Shown: one piece after another, positions 8,059-17,246 of the stretch
Position numbering within the stretch: the first letter of the stretch is position 1
How the letters are laid out: each line of letters begins with the position of its first letter
Assembly (NCBI GenBank): GCA_046706185.1
Contig: JBJKPR010000028.1
Location: 1 to 48,398, forward strand
Direction of reading: 5' to 3'
Length of the DNA: 48,398 bases
DNA from: JAJZXY01 sp046706185
GTDB taxonomy: Archaea > Thermoplasmatota > Thermoplasmata > Sysuiplasmatales > Sysuiplasmataceae
Position numbers and translations under genes: made by a program
The notes under the pieces: model-generated
Seen by the model: only the letters and a program-made list of their open reading frames with translations
Databases searched by the model: none
What the model was told of the DNA's origin: nothing

Positions 8059-10806
8059 TCACGGAAGTGCCGTCCGGATGAAACTGGCCATACCACGGTA
8101 GGCAAGTTTGTACACCTCTGCGAGAAACATGGGCAGGAATGACGCTAACAGGATGACGAACCATTCAGTCGAAGTAGGTATTGCAGTCCTGAGAACTGTG
8201 CTGAGCGGTGCCAGATAGACGCTTGAGAATACAAGTAAGAGGGTAATGAGAACTGCTGCCCAGATGTATCTGTTGGTCATTAGCCTGCGAGTGAACATTG
8301 GCGTTTCGCCAAACCTTTCATTGAAGACATGAAATGTCTGGCTCAGTGCCATGGTGAGGAAGGCAGCTGTCGTGGATGCTTCCAGGCCGGCTGAGTTCCT
8401 CAGCTCATAAATGAATGCAAGAAGGGCAGCAATTGTCATGAACAGACCCGAGAAGAGTATATTTCCCGGGAAGTAGAACCCGCTTCCCGAAAGTGTCCTC
8501 ACAGGCGGACGCCTCATGATATCCTCTGATGCCTTTTCACTTATAAGCGACATTGCCGGCAGAACATCTGTGACGAGATTCAGCCACAGTATCTGAAGCG
8601 CAAGGAGCGGAAGGGGCAGGCCAGCAAAAGTTGCGGCCAGCATTATGAAGAGCTCACTGAAGTTGCAGGAGAAAAGATAGCTCACGAATTTACGTATGTT
8701 CGAGAAGGCGATGCGCCCTTCCTCAACCGCGGCCACGATTGAGGCAAAGTTGTCGTCGACAAGTATCACATCTGACGACTCCCTGGCGACGTCGGTTCCG
8801 CCCTTTCCCATTGCAATGCCGATATCTGCAGCGTCGAGAGCAGGGGCATCGTTTATTCCGTCACCCGTCATGGCGACTATTTCTCCGCCGGATTTGAATG
8901 CCCTGACGATGTCAAGCTTCTGCTCCGGCGTAACCCGGGCAAACACGTCAGAGCCCCTGACAGTTGAGATGAACTCCTCTTTCCCGGCGGATACAAGAGA
9001 ACTTCCTTCCGTGACCGCGACCTCTCGTCCCTCCCCCAAGCCCATATCAGCCGCGATCTTCTGCGCAGTTGCCTTCTGGTCGCCGGTTATCATCACAACG
9101 CGGATACTTGCACTCCTGCAACGGGCAATCGACTCCCTTGCTTCCACTCTGGGAGGATCTTCCATTCCTACAAGGGAGAGCATCGTGAGGTTGCTGTATG
9201 GCCTATCCTCCACACTGCCCATCTGCTTGAAGGCAATCGCAAGGACCCTGTATCCCTTTCCGGCGAGTTCGAGATTGCGGTTCTGCCACTCCTTCCTTGC
9301 TTCAGGATTCAGCTCAACAACCGTTCCCTCCCGGAGGAAGCCCACGGAAGAATCTAGCACTGACTCGGGTGAGCCCTTGACGAAGCAGATATACTTTGCC
9401 GACCGTTCAAGCGGGTGAGCGTACTTTTCGAGCATGTCGGCAGGATGAACTGTTGCCATCATCCTCGTGGCAGTCTGGAATGGCGTCTCCTTCAACCTCG
9501 GGAAATCGTCGTTTAAGGCACCGACGTCAAACCCGCCCTTAAGCCCGAGCGTGAGTAATGCTATCTCTGTGGGATCCCCCGTACCCTTCCACGTACCGCT
9601 GATGACGCTCAGAGAAGAATCGTTGCAGAGAATGCCTGCGGCAAGCGAGAGAGGCAAACCAGATTCAGATGATGTTGCAGCCTGCTGAGAGGATACTGAA
9701 AGTATGGCACCGGTGGGCTCATAACCGGAGCCGCGGACGGAAAGGCTACCAGAGGCGTTTATGATCTCCTTTACGGTCATCTGGTTGAGAGTCATTGTGC
9801 CTGTCTTGTCAGAGCATATTATCTCCACGTTGCCAAGCGCTTCGACAGCTGAAAGCCTCCGTATAATTGCATTTCTTGACGACATCCTGCGTACTCCGAT
9901 GGCAAGCGATATAGTGATGACCGCTGGCATTCCCTCCGGCACAGCAGCAACAGCAATTGCGATGCCTGTTTCGATCATGGGAAACACAGGCTCGCCCCGG
10001 GCTATTCCGACTGAAGTGACAGCCAAAGCTATTGCCCCGACAAGAATCAGCACATACCGCATGAGCCTGTTTATTCTAGCCTGGAGGGGTGTTGTTTCCC
10101 TCGTTGCTTCAGAAAGGAGGGCGGATATCCTGGCCACCTCCGTGTCTCTTCCGGTGGCCGTCACGACTGCGACCCCCCTTCCCCTTACAACTAGCGTGCC
10201 CGTGTAAACCATATTCGTCCTATCTGCAACCACCGTCTCAGGGGGAAGGGTGACGTCCGGATCCTTCTCTACAGGCAGTGACTCGCCGGTAAGCGCCGAT
10301 TCATCCACACTCAACTCTGCTGTCTCGATGACCCTAGCATCGGCAAGCACTCTGAAGCCCGCTTCGAGCACAACCAGATCCCCGGGGACGACGTCGATGG
10401 TCGGTATGCTCATCAGCTGGCCGTCCCTCACGACCCTGCAGGAGGTGACAAAAAGGCTTTTGAGGGCCTGCGAGGCTTTCTCAGCCCTGAACTCTATAAC
10501 GAAGCCAAGAGCGGTGTTTGCTGCTATCACTGCAACAATCGCGATGGCGTCCAGCTCCTGCCCGGTCACGAGGGCAAAAACAGTGGCGACTGCAAGCAGG
10601 GCGATCATTATGTTTTTCAGCTGGTTCAGGAGTATGACAAGAAGGGAAACAGGCTCCTTCTCAGGAAGACGGTTTTCTCCATAGGCGGCAAGCCTTGCAG
10701 ATGCCTCAGCGGACCTCAGACCCACTAACGCATCAGTCTTCAGACGCTGTATCACTTCATCCTTTGGCATGGAATGCCAGTTCTTCATAGCGTCCGACAC
10801 AGGCAA
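8059..10806 (-). CDS. P2A-type Ca2+-transporting ATPase
   Basis: 915-residue P-type ATPase of the SERCA/PMR1 class that exports or sequesters Ca2+ (possibly Mn2+) using ATP. It has the N-terminal cation-ATPase domain (WHSMPKDEVIQRL), TGES (about 173-176), the phosphorylated Asp in CSDKTGT (about 333), the MITGD and MTGDGINDAPAL hinge motifs, and ten membrane helices. The Ca2+-site residues of SERCA are kept: Glu in VPEGMP (M4), Asn and Glu in SCNFSE (M5), and Asn, Thr and Asp in NLVTD (M6). These argue for Ca2+ rather than H+ or Na+/K+. The start is TTG; an ATG six codons in is also possible. It lies tail-to-tail, 7 bp from nth. Confidence 0.92.
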   Translation of the reverse strand: MPVSDAMKNWHSMPKDEVIQRLKTDALVGLRSAEASARLAAYGENRLPEKEPVSLLVILLNQLKNIMIALLAVATVFALVTGQELDAIAIVAVIAANTALGFVIEFRAEKASQALKSLFVTSCRVVRDGQLMSIPTIDVVPGDLVVLEAGFRVLADARVIETAELSVDESALTGESLPVEKDPDVTLPPETVVADRTNMVYTGTLVVRGRGVAVVTATGRDTEVARISALLSEATRETTPLQARINRLMRYVLILVGAIALAVTSVGIARGEPVFPMIETGIAIAVAAVPEGMPAVITISLAIGVRRMSSRNAIIRRLSAVEALGNVEIICSDKTGTMTLNQMTVKEIINASGSLSVRGSGYEPTGAILSVSSQQAATSSESGLPLSLAAGILCNDSSLSVISGTWKGTGDPTEIALLTLGLKGGFDVGALNDDFPRLKETPFQTATRMMATVHPADMLEKYAHPLERSAKYICFVKGSPESVLDSSVGFLREGTVVELNPEARKEWQNRNLELAGKGYRVLAIAFKQMGSVEDRPYSNLTMLSLVGMEDPPRVEARESIARCRSASIRVVMITGDQKATAQKIAADMGLGEGREVAVTEGSSLVSAGKEEFISTVRGSDVFARVTPEQKLDIVRAFKSGGEIVAMTGDGINDAPALDAADIGIAMGKGGTDVARESSDVILVDDNFASIVAAVEEGRIAFSNIRKFVSYLFSCNFSELFIMLAATFAGLPLPLLALQILWLNLVTDVLPAMSLISEKASEDIMRRPPVRTLSGSGFYFPGNILFSGLFMTIAALLAFIYELRNSAGLEASTTAAFLTMALSQTFHVFNERFGETPMFTRRLMTNRYIWAAVLITLLLVFSSVYLAPLSTVLRTAIPTSTEWFVILLASFLPMFLAEVYKLAYRGMASFIRTALP

Positions 10807-10876
10807 TCCTCTCCGTGCGGGAGCCTGCAGGCAGGACCCCTTACCGCTCCATAGACCCTGCCGCAGCCGTTCAAAT

Positions 10877-11542
10877 CTAGCTCTTCCTCCTTCGTGGCAT
10901 TATGAGCGAGGGAGCATGCCTCAAGAGACCCTTCAACCCTTCTTTGCCGTAGACCTCGAAGTAAGCTGACCAGTCTGCTTTCAGAATCAGGATCGTGATG
11001 AGTATGGTGACAACTACTGCCGCAATGATGACAATTAGGGAGTCGCCACCAAGCAGACTGGAAGCAATATCAAAATATGCCCTGCTAAGATAGGCAACAA
11101 ACGTCGCCAGGACTATTTTGCCCGCGGTGTTGGCAATAAGAAAGCGCCAGAAAGGGAATTTCATGAGTCCGGCTGGAACAATGTAGATGTCATCAGGCAG
11201 CGGGGTTGCTGCAAAGATGAAAATTATGATGTCGCCATATTTCTTTGTAAGTTCCCTCACCAACTCCACGTTCTTTCTGCTTTTTTCTCCCGTGAGCAGG
11301 TACCCTCCACGGCCAAGGAAATATGATGTGATCTTCCCGAGGGAGCCGCCAACGCCTGCCGCCAGACCTATCAGCGCCGGGTTCAGGACGGGACTTAGAA
11401 AGACCGCAGGTGCAAGATAAGGCAATGGAAGGAATGGTATCAGGCTGCCGGCAAGGGCGTACGCAAATATGCCCAGGTAGCCGTACTGCACAGCCATTCC
11501 ATAAAGCATGTTGGAAAGGGCAGACAGCCCATTCAGATCCAA
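10877..11542 (-). CDS. DedA/VTT-domain membrane protein
   Basis: 221-residue inner-membrane protein of the DedA/SNARE-associated (VTT) family, some members of which act as phospholipid scramblases or flippases. Visible features are GYLGIFAYALAGSLIPFLPLP near the N-terminus (re-entrant loop region), the Gly-rich GVGGSLGKITSYFLGRGG (about 63-80), and AATPLPDDIYIVPAGLMKFP (about 110-129) with the conserved Pro-Leu-Pro-Asp. There are four to five hydrophobic segments and a basic tail ending PRRRKS. The start is TTG. It has the same orientation as the Ca2+-ATPase gene but is separated by 70 bp. Confidence 0.8.
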   Translation of the reverse strand: MDLNGLSALSNMLYGMAVQYGYLGIFAYALAGSLIPFLPLPYLAPAVFLSPVLNPALIGLAAGVGGSLGKITSYFLGRGGYLLTGEKSRKNVELVRELTKKYGDIIIFIFAATPLPDDIYIVPAGLMKFPFWRFLIANTAGKIVLATFVAYLSRAYFDIASSLLGGDSLIVIIAAVVVTILITILILKADWSAYFEVYGKEGLKGLLRHAPSLIMPRRRKS

Positions 11543-11860
11543 CGCTATACAGACACCAGCCCTTCGGGTGCAGAAGCAGAATCTCCCTTATGCTGAAGAC
11601 CCGTAGATGTAGAGCTGAGGGGAAGAAGGCACGAAAGCATGATTTGACGTACAAGTTCGATTTTCAAATAGTTTTTGAGGAGAGAAGATGGAGAACAGCG
11701 GATATCCCCCTGTGCAATCGCTGTGCGGATCGCAAGACAGATGGTCGGATGCCGCACCAGGCATCTTCTTGGGACCTGGCCCGTATCTTCCCCCTGTCCT
11801 GAAGCCTGCCCGAGTAAGGTTATTTAACCCCCTCCCATCTTATCACGGATTCATCCACGA
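11543..11860. other. Intergenic region upstream of tRNA-Gly
   Basis: About 318 bp between the DedA gene start and the tRNA. The only supported element is TTATTTAA at about 11819-11826, placed to act as the tRNA's TATA box. Short open frames here have no protein-like features. Confidence 0.5.
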
Positions 11861-11934
11861 GCGAGGTTAGTCTAGTCTGGTTAGGACATTAGCTTGCCAA
11901 GCTAGTAAGGCGGGTTCAAATCCCGCACCCCGCA
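11861..11934 (+). tRNA. tRNA-Gly (anticodon GCC)
   Basis: A 74-base cloverleaf can be folded by eye. The D arm is GTCT/GGAC. The anticodon stem TTAGC/GCTAG closes the loop TTGCCAA with anticodon GCC. The variable loop is TAAG, and the T arm is GCGGG-TTCAAAT-CCCGC. The acceptor strands GCGAGGT and ACCCCGC pair except for an A4-C69 mismatch, and the discriminator is A. CCA is not encoded. There is no intron. A TATA-like TTATTTAA lies about 38 bp upstream of the mature 5' end. Confidence 0.93.
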
Positions 11935-12158
11935 CTCAATATACATGCAAGTGCATGCCGACAAACAAGGCTCAAAACGGGACATCTAACGGCTGCAGCA
12001 CATATTTCATTTTAAAGAGCGCTGGCTTCCCTGTCAAGGCTGCAACGATGTCCGATCCTGGAAAAATGATATTCGATCCATAGACTTCATAGAATATTGT
12101 CTGCAATGTATAATGAATGGTCACACAATAAGTAACAGTTTGCCAGTATCAAGCGTGT

Positions 12159-13001
12159 ATGAAAGCGGTGTTCCTTGACCTCGCTAGAACGACCGTTGAC
12201 TTCAGACCGGGTTATCACAATGAGATCGGTTCGTTTCTCAGAAGCAATGGGTATTGTATTTCTGACAGGGATGTGTTCCGCGAAATAGCAAAGCAGAGAG
12301 CATGGCTGCATATTTCGCCTGATTGTTCAGGAAGCGCAGCGCTTGATTTCATTTCACTGTTTGAAGAGCTGACAGGTGATATGCCTGATCGGCAGACAAT
12401 TGAGGGTTTGAAGAGCGTTGGGGTTCCGGCGCAGACGTGCGAGCTGTATGATGATGTTCCGCTGTTCATTGAACGTGCGAGAGCGTACGGGCTGAAGGTT
12501 GTACTAATTGCAAGCAGCCAGGATTATCATATGAACATCGTGTCGGGAACTGGAATAGAGAATTTGGTTGATGGCGTGGCTTACGGTTCTTATGCAGGGT
12601 ATCCAAGGAGGGGGAGCTGCGTCTTCCAGACGGCGGAAAAAATCGCAGGCTCCAAGGGAGTCTTCATTGGCGATACTTACGAAGTTGACAGCGTCGACGC
12701 AAGAGAGGCAGAACTGCCATTCATTCTTGTAGACAGGGAAGACTACTATTCAGATGTGAGAAGGAACAAGACTACAAGCCTGGAGACGGCAATCGAGAAG
12801 GTACTTGACTCTCAACTGGACGAAGAGATGGCTTCCGGCAGCGAATGGAACAACTACCCCTCACCCCTGGATTTGTTCGCAGGCTGGAAGCCGCAGGAAG
12901 TTTGGCCCGGAGGACAAAGAATGCCGGTGTTGAACCACAGATTGGAAAGTTGCTCCAGAAGAAATACTCGAATGACAGCTCGTCTGCAACTTGCTCTTTG
13001 A
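12159..13001 (+). CDS. HAD-superfamily hydrolase-like protein with atypical C-terminus
   Basis: 280-residue open frame. Residues 1-220 look like a HAD phosphatase: N-terminal motif FLDLARTTVD (catalytic Asp about 7, though the usual second Asp of DxD appears as Ala), a helical cap, VVLIASSQ (motif II Ser), and motif III/IV FIGDTYEVD. The Ala at the DxD second position would weaken phosphatase activity. After about residue 225 the sequence becomes Arg-, Asn- and Trp-rich with unusual codons (CGA, CGT) and no longer looks protein-like. A second frame (12845-13108) is open over the same stretch. The native C-terminus may lie near 12835 with a frameshift or decay after it. Confidence 0.6.
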   Translation: MKAVFLDLARTTVDFRPGYHNEIGSFLRSNGYCISDRDVFREIAKQRAWLHISPDCSGSAALDFISLFEELTGDMPDRQTIEGLKSVGVPAQTCELYDDVPLFIERARAYGLKVVLIASSQDYHMNIVSGTGIENLVDGVAYGSYAGYPRRGSCVFQTAEKIAGSKGVFIGDTYEVDSVDAREAELPFILVDREDYYSDVRRNKTTSLETAIEKVLDSQLDEEMASGSEWNNYPSPLDLFAGWKPQEVWPGGQRMPVLNHRLESCSRRNTRMTARLQLAL

Positions 13002-13075
13002 AGGTCAGGCAGGTACAGGGTGCCGGTAATTTCGTGTTTAGCCACTGGTTGGTGAGGCTGATTGTTATTAACGGC

Positions 13076-13095
13076 AAGCCTGACATCTCAGGCTT
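13076..13095 (+). terminator. 8-bp hairpin between the HAD gene and the sdh operon
   Basis: AAGCCTGA (13076-13083), loop CATC, then TCAGGCTT (13088-13095): a perfect 8-bp stem followed by an AT-rich stretch. It sits after the HAD stop and upstream of the sdhC TATA box, which fits a 3'-end hairpin or an operator. Confidence 0.4.
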
Positions 13096-13120
13096 TCAGT
13101 TCAAATAAAAAGTTGGTTCT

Positions 13121-13141
13121 CTTTATAAACACATCAGGAGG
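13121..13141 (+). promoter_or_regulatory. sdhC TATA box and Shine-Dalgarno
   Basis: CTTTATAAAC (about 13121-13130) is a clear TATA box and AGGAGG (13136-13141) is a full Shine-Dalgarno sequence eight bases before the TTG at 13150. The TATA position predicts transcription starting near 13150, which would leave the SD out of the message, so either transcription starts a little early or a second promoter is used. Confidence 0.55.
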
Positions 13142-13149
13142 AACCTGAA

Positions 13150-13584
13150 TTGTCAACACCAGGGATCATAAAGACTATCAGCGCTCCATCAAGGTATGTG
13201 AAGGCTGCGAGGCATTCAGGGATGGCAATGTGGCTGACGCACCGCGTCACTGGGGTACTGATACTGCTTTTCCTGCTAGCACACCTTGTCGATTTCACCA
13301 ATCTCGCGTTCAACCAGAGTATGACGGTAAAGGAGCTCTCCACGCTTTTCCTCGGCATTCCGAACATAGTGCTCAATGGAATCTTTCTTGCTGTTGTACT
13401 GTTCCACGGACTGAACGGAATGAGAGTGATAGCGATAGACCTTTTCCCGTCACTGAGCAGGCATCACAGGGCCGTCATATGGCTGACTGTCGCTGTGAGT
13501 GTTGCATCCATCGTCGCCGCCGAAGTCATCATGATGCAATTTGTCTACTCGATCGCTGTATCTGCGGGTGTAAACCCCTACTGA
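13150..13584 (+). CDS. sdhC: Succinate dehydrogenase cytochrome b subunit
   Basis: Membrane anchor of succinate:quinone reductase (complex II), linking succinate oxidation to the quinone pool. 144 aa with three predicted helices (about 33-50, 72-92, 111-131). The family signature HRVTGVLILLFLLAHLVDF (about 31-49) and FHGLNGMRVIAID (about 85-97) include the likely haem-ligand histidines. The start is TTG with AGGAGG eight bases upstream. sdhA follows after 4 bp and no sdhD-like gene lies in the operon. Confidence 0.88.
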   Translation: MSTPGIIKTISAPSRYVKAARHSGMAMWLTHRVTGVLILLFLLAHLVDFTNLAFNQSMTVKELSTLFLGIPNIVLNGIFLAVVLFHGLNGMRVIAIDLFPSLSRHHRAVIWLTVAVSVASIVAAEVIMMQFVYSIAVSAGVNPY

Positions 13585-13588
13585 AAGG

Positions 13589-15313
13589 ATGATGACAATG
13601 TCTTCGCTTCACCATGATGTCATCATAGTAGGAGGTGGACTTGCCGGCCTCAGGGCGGCGGTCGAGCTGGCGGATGCGGGAGTCAATTCGGCAGTTGTCA
13701 GCAGAGTTCATCCGCTGAGATCGCACAGTGTGGCTGCAGAAGGAGGCATAAATGCAGCTCTTGGAAATGCAGGGGAGAGTGCATCAGACACCCCCGAGGT
13801 GCATGCCTATGACACTGTGAAAGGGAGCGACTACCTTGCGGACCAGGATGCTGTTGAGATCCTTGTAAGAGAGGGAATAGACAGGGTTTATGAGATGGAA
13901 CACTGGGGGACGCCGTTCAGCAGGACTGAACAGGGAAGGATTGCACAGAGGGCGTTTGGGGGGGGAACGTACCACAGGACCTGCTATTCAGCAGACAAGA
14001 CAGGCCATGCACTCCTCACAACACTCTACGAGCGATCAATAAAGGAGAGGGTGATGGTTTACGAAGAATATCTTGTCGTCAGGCTCATCCTCAGGGATGG
14101 CAGGGCGGCGGGTGTCGTAGCCCTCGACCTTTTGAACGGCAGGTTAGTTGGCATAGCGGCCAAGGCAGTCATATTTGCAACTGGGGGCTTCGGGAGGACT
14201 TACAGGCATACTACCAATGCACATATAAACACGGGCCTTGGGGGGGCAGTGCCATACTGGGCAGGCGTGCCTCTGAAAGATATGGAGTTTGTCCAGTTTC
14301 ATCCCACTTCACTGCCGGGAACGAGCATCCTGATAACCGAGGGCGTAAGGGGGGAGGGAGGCATACTGAGAAACGCCAGCGGGGAGAGGTTCATGAGCAG
14401 GTACGTGAAGATGCAGCCTCCGGAGCTTGCCCCACGTGATATCGTTACCAGGTCCATGATGACAGAGATAGAGGAGGGAAGGGGGATGGAGGGACCATGG
14501 GGACCATACCTGAACCTGGACGTCACACACCTCCCGAAGAGCGTCATAGAGGAGAGGCTCGGCGGTATAAGGGAGCTTGCGCAGAGTTTTGCAGACATAG
14601 ATCCTGAGAAGAAACCAATACCTGTGATTCCAGCGCAGCACTACTCGATGGGAGGCATTGCAACAGACAACGATGGCGCCACGCAGGTCCCTGGAGTATA
14701 TGCTGCGGGCGAGTCTGCATGCGTCAGTATTCACGGAGCCAACAGGCTCGGGGGAAATTCGCTTCTCGAAACACTTGTATTCGGGAGAAGGGCAGGACTG
14801 AGCGCTGCTCTTTATGTGAAGAACAACAACATCCCGTTCGACGAGGGACTTGTGGAGCAGGAGGTGGCCTCGTTCGGTGAGTTCATAGGCGACCTTTTCA
14901 CGCGTGAGGGAGGGGAGAAGATATACAGCCTCGAGTCAGAACTGCAGGCGATCATGGAGGAAGAGGTGGGAATATTCAGGAGTGGAGGGGAGCTGTCAAA
15001 TGCAGTTGAGAGGCTCGGCAACCTGAGGCTCAGGGTCGCAGATACGGGTGTGTCGGTTCATTCGCTCAGGTACAATATCGAGTTCATCAGGGCTATGGAC
15101 CTGAGGGCCATGACAGACCTGGCAATTGCCGCAACAAAAGGCGCGCTGCTCAGAAAGGAGAGCAGGGGTGCCCACTTCAGGAGAGACTACAGGGAGAGAA
15201 ATGACGAAGAGTGGATGAAGCACACAGTTGCCACCTACTCACCAGACGGCCCTAAGATAAGCTATCAGCCCGTCAGGGTAACCAGGTTTGAGCCAACCAG
15301 GAGGATCTATTGA
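13589..15313 (+). CDS. sdhA: Succinate dehydrogenase flavoprotein subunit
   Basis: 574-residue FAD-binding catalytic subunit that oxidises succinate to fumarate. The N-terminal dinucleotide fold is HDVIIVGGGLAGLRAAVELA. The covalent-FAD histidine is in RSHSVAAEGGINAALGN (about 47-49). Substrate-site segments include MEFVQFHPTSLPG, EGVRGEGGILRN and HYSMGGIATD. The C-terminal helical domain and YSPDGPKISYQPVR are also typical. The most upstream ATG (13589) is used here; ATG 13598 would trim three residues. The gene ends with ATGATGG overlapping the sdhB start by 4 bp, so the two are translationally coupled. Confidence 0.96.
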   Translation: MMTMSSLHHDVIIVGGGLAGLRAAVELADAGVNSAVVSRVHPLRSHSVAAEGGINAALGNAGESASDTPEVHAYDTVKGSDYLADQDAVEILVREGIDRVYEMEHWGTPFSRTEQGRIAQRAFGGGTYHRTCYSADKTGHALLTTLYERSIKERVMVYEEYLVVRLILRDGRAAGVVALDLLNGRLVGIAAKAVIFATGGFGRTYRHTTNAHINTGLGGAVPYWAGVPLKDMEFVQFHPTSLPGTSILITEGVRGEGGILRNASGERFMSRYVKMQPPELAPRDIVTRSMMTEIEEGRGMEGPWGPYLNLDVTHLPKSVIEERLGGIRELAQSFADIDPEKKPIPVIPAQHYSMGGIATDNDGATQVPGVYAAGESACVSIHGANRLGGNSLLETLVFGRRAGLSAALYVKNNNIPFDEGLVEQEVASFGEFIGDLFTREGGEKIYSLESELQAIMEEEVGIFRSGGELSNAVERLGNLRLRVADTGVSVHSLRYNIEFIRAMDLRAMTDLAIAATKGALLRKESRGAHFRRDYRERNDEEWMKHTVATYSPDGPKISYQPVRVTRFEPTRRIY

Positions 15314-16068
15314 TGGTGGAACAGAGGAAAGTGCACTTCAGGATATTCAGGTTCGACCCGGAGAAGGACAAGACTTACCATTACGATGAGTACGAAGTCG
15401 ATGCGCTGCCTGGAGAGGTTGTCCTCTCGGCGCTTCTGGAACTCCAGAAGAAAGTAGATCCGTCACTGTCGTTCAGGTACTCCTGCAGGATGGCTGTCTG
15501 CGGGTCATGCGGCATGGTTATAAACGGACAGCAGAGGCTGGCATGCAAGACACAGCTCTCATCCCTTGGAAACGGTGAGGTTGTAGTTGAACCGCTATCG
15601 TCCATGCCTGTAGTCAAGGACCTTGTTGTCAACATGAAGGCATTCTTCGACAACATGAGGAAGGTGAAACCGTACCTGATAAGGCACAGTCCCGAACCTG
15701 AGAAGGAGATAATGCAGTCGCAGAATGCGAGACGAAGGATAGACAAGCTTGTCGATTGCATCTCATGCGGTGTCTGCACAACGGCTTGTCCTGTGTTCTG
15801 GACGAACCACGCCTATCTTGGTCCGGCAGCACTCGTCAGGGCATACAGGTTCCTTTCTGACTCGAGGGATGAGGGTTATGATGAGCACATGGAACAGGTG
15901 GTGCTCGAAAACGGGGCGCTCACGTGCAAAGATGCTTATCAGTGCACCGTGAGCTGCCCGAAGGGGATTAATCCGCAGGAGGCAATAGAGGGGCTACGCG
16001 CCATGATGATGAAGAAGAAAGCATGGCTAAGGTTGCATCAGGAAGAGGTTGCGCAGGAGGCCGTCTGA
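15310..16068 (+). CDS. sdhB: Succinate dehydrogenase iron-sulfur subunit
   Basis: 252-residue electron-transfer subunit of complex II. All three cluster motifs are visible. The [2Fe-2S] site is CRMAVCGSC plus a later Cys in QQRLAC. The [4Fe-4S] site is CISCGVCTTACP. The third site is CKDAYQCTVSCPKGINP, whose C-x5-C-x3-CP spacing fits the [3Fe-4S] cluster of classical SdhB. The HdrB-like Cys-rich anchor subunits of some archaeal SQRs (SdhE) are absent here, consistent with the haem-type SdhC. It is the last gene of the sdhCAB operon. Confidence 0.96.
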   Translation: MMVEQRKVHFRIFRFDPEKDKTYHYDEYEVDALPGEVVLSALLELQKKVDPSLSFRYSCRMAVCGSCGMVINGQQRLACKTQLSSLGNGEVVVEPLSSMPVVKDLVVNMKAFFDNMRKVKPYLIRHSPEPEKEIMQSQNARRRIDKLVDCISCGVCTTACPVFWTNHAYLGPAALVRAYRFLSDSRDEGYDEHMEQVVLENGALTCKDAYQCTVSCPKGINPQEAIEGLRAMMMKKKAWLRLHQEEVAQEAV

Positions 16069-16187
16069 ACGGCTCCTGCACTCTGCAGAGCTGAACTGAG
16101 CACTTGTGGCAATGACATCTGATGTTCATCTTGATATCCGCAAGGAAACAAACATAGCGCTGACCAACGGCTGCATTAACGACAGCA

Positions 16188-17201
16188 ATGGGTCCAGCAG
16201 CTAAGAAAAACAACAGGCGACTGGCTGTACTTACCATCCTGATACTCTCTCCGCTCTTTGCAGAGGTGCTCAGTCTCGATACGCCTTTTGTGATTATGGT
16301 GAGATACCCGCAGCTCCTCATTGCATATATCGCGTATTACGGCTGCGGCACACTCGCGATAAGGGAAGTGGCAAAAGTATGGAGAAAAGGGGTAGTGAGT
16401 GTCATGCTCCTTGGAGAGGCTTTTGGACTGCTGGAGGGAGGACTTGTGGCGAAACCATTCTTCAATCCGTCTGTCAAATCGGTAGCGTTCGGCACCATAG
16501 AGTCGTTCGCAACAATCCATGGAATCCATCTGGGTTACATGGCAGCGGTTGCGATATTCCAGCCGCTTTACGTTACCCTGCTTCCGCTGCTTGCCGCTGA
16601 ACTGGAATTTCCGTCGACAAGAACGGAAAGGCTCACCGGAAACGGTACATTGGCCGCTGCGATATTCGCATGCTGCGTCTCGGCTGCAGCACTTTCGATG
16701 CTGAACAGTTATGCACCTTCGGCGGGCGACACACTGATGATCGTAATTGTTGTGACAATTCTCGTCATTGCGGCAAGATACAACCGTCAGAAGGCAATGA
16801 GGCCGGCAGAGGCCACGGGAGGACAGGCTCCGTTGATACTGTTCGTTGCGACAGCGCTTCTTGCATGGGGATACTGGCTTCTGAACCTTCAATGGGTGAT
16901 GTATTTCACCTCCCCGCTTGAATTCTTTGTTGTGGAGGCAGCGGTGGCACTGGCTCTCTTCTCCGTGGTCTGCGTTAATGCAGGGTCTGGAAGAAGTGAT
17001 GTCCAAAGGTTCAGCCTCTTGCTTGGTCTTGTGTCATTCTACATTTTCATTGACTTCAGGGGGGAATTTGTTCAACGTGACAGCTTCGGCATCCTTGCGG
17101 CCACGATACCGTTCCTTGTATTCCTGTTCCTGCTCTCGGAAAAGATCAGGAGAAGCGGGAGACAGCCAGCTGAAGGCAGGGCGGCTTCCGTTGAGTCATG
17201 A
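16188..17201 (+). CDS. Polytopic membrane protein, function unknown
   Basis: 337 aa with about nine or ten hydrophobic segments and short charged loops. The N-terminus is basic (KKNNRR at about 6-11), then hydrophobic, suggesting a cytosolic N-terminus. I do not recognise a family. Lone polar residues inside helices (for example Glu in EAFGLLEGG and EFFVVEAAV) could bind protons or substrate, but there is no transporter signature I can name. It follows sdhB by about 120 bp and has no clear operon partner; the gene downstream is convergent. Confidence 0.7.
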   Translation: MGPAAKKNNRRLAVLTILILSPLFAEVLSLDTPFVIMVRYPQLLIAYIAYYGCGTLAIREVAKVWRKGVVSVMLLGEAFGLLEGGLVAKPFFNPSVKSVAFGTIESFATIHGIHLGYMAAVAIFQPLYVTLLPLLAAELEFPSTRTERLTGNGTLAAAIFACCVSAAALSMLNSYAPSAGDTLMIVIVVTILVIAARYNRQKAMRPAEATGGQAPLILFVATALLAWGYWLLNLQWVMYFTSPLEFFVVEAAVALALFSVVCVNAGSGRSDVQRFSLLLGLVSFYIFIDFRGEFVQRDSFGILAATIPFLVFLFLLSEKIRRSGRQPAEGRAASVES

Positions 17202-17246
17202 AGGCAGCGGCCAGGGCATGAATATACCACACTCTTTCTGGGCAGC

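Noticed and set aside
12845..13108. A separate 87-residue gene downstream of the HAD protein
   Set aside because: Composition is partly plausible, but there is no SD or promoter, no recognisable domain, and its end runs through a perfect hairpin. Kept as a finding, not as a gene.
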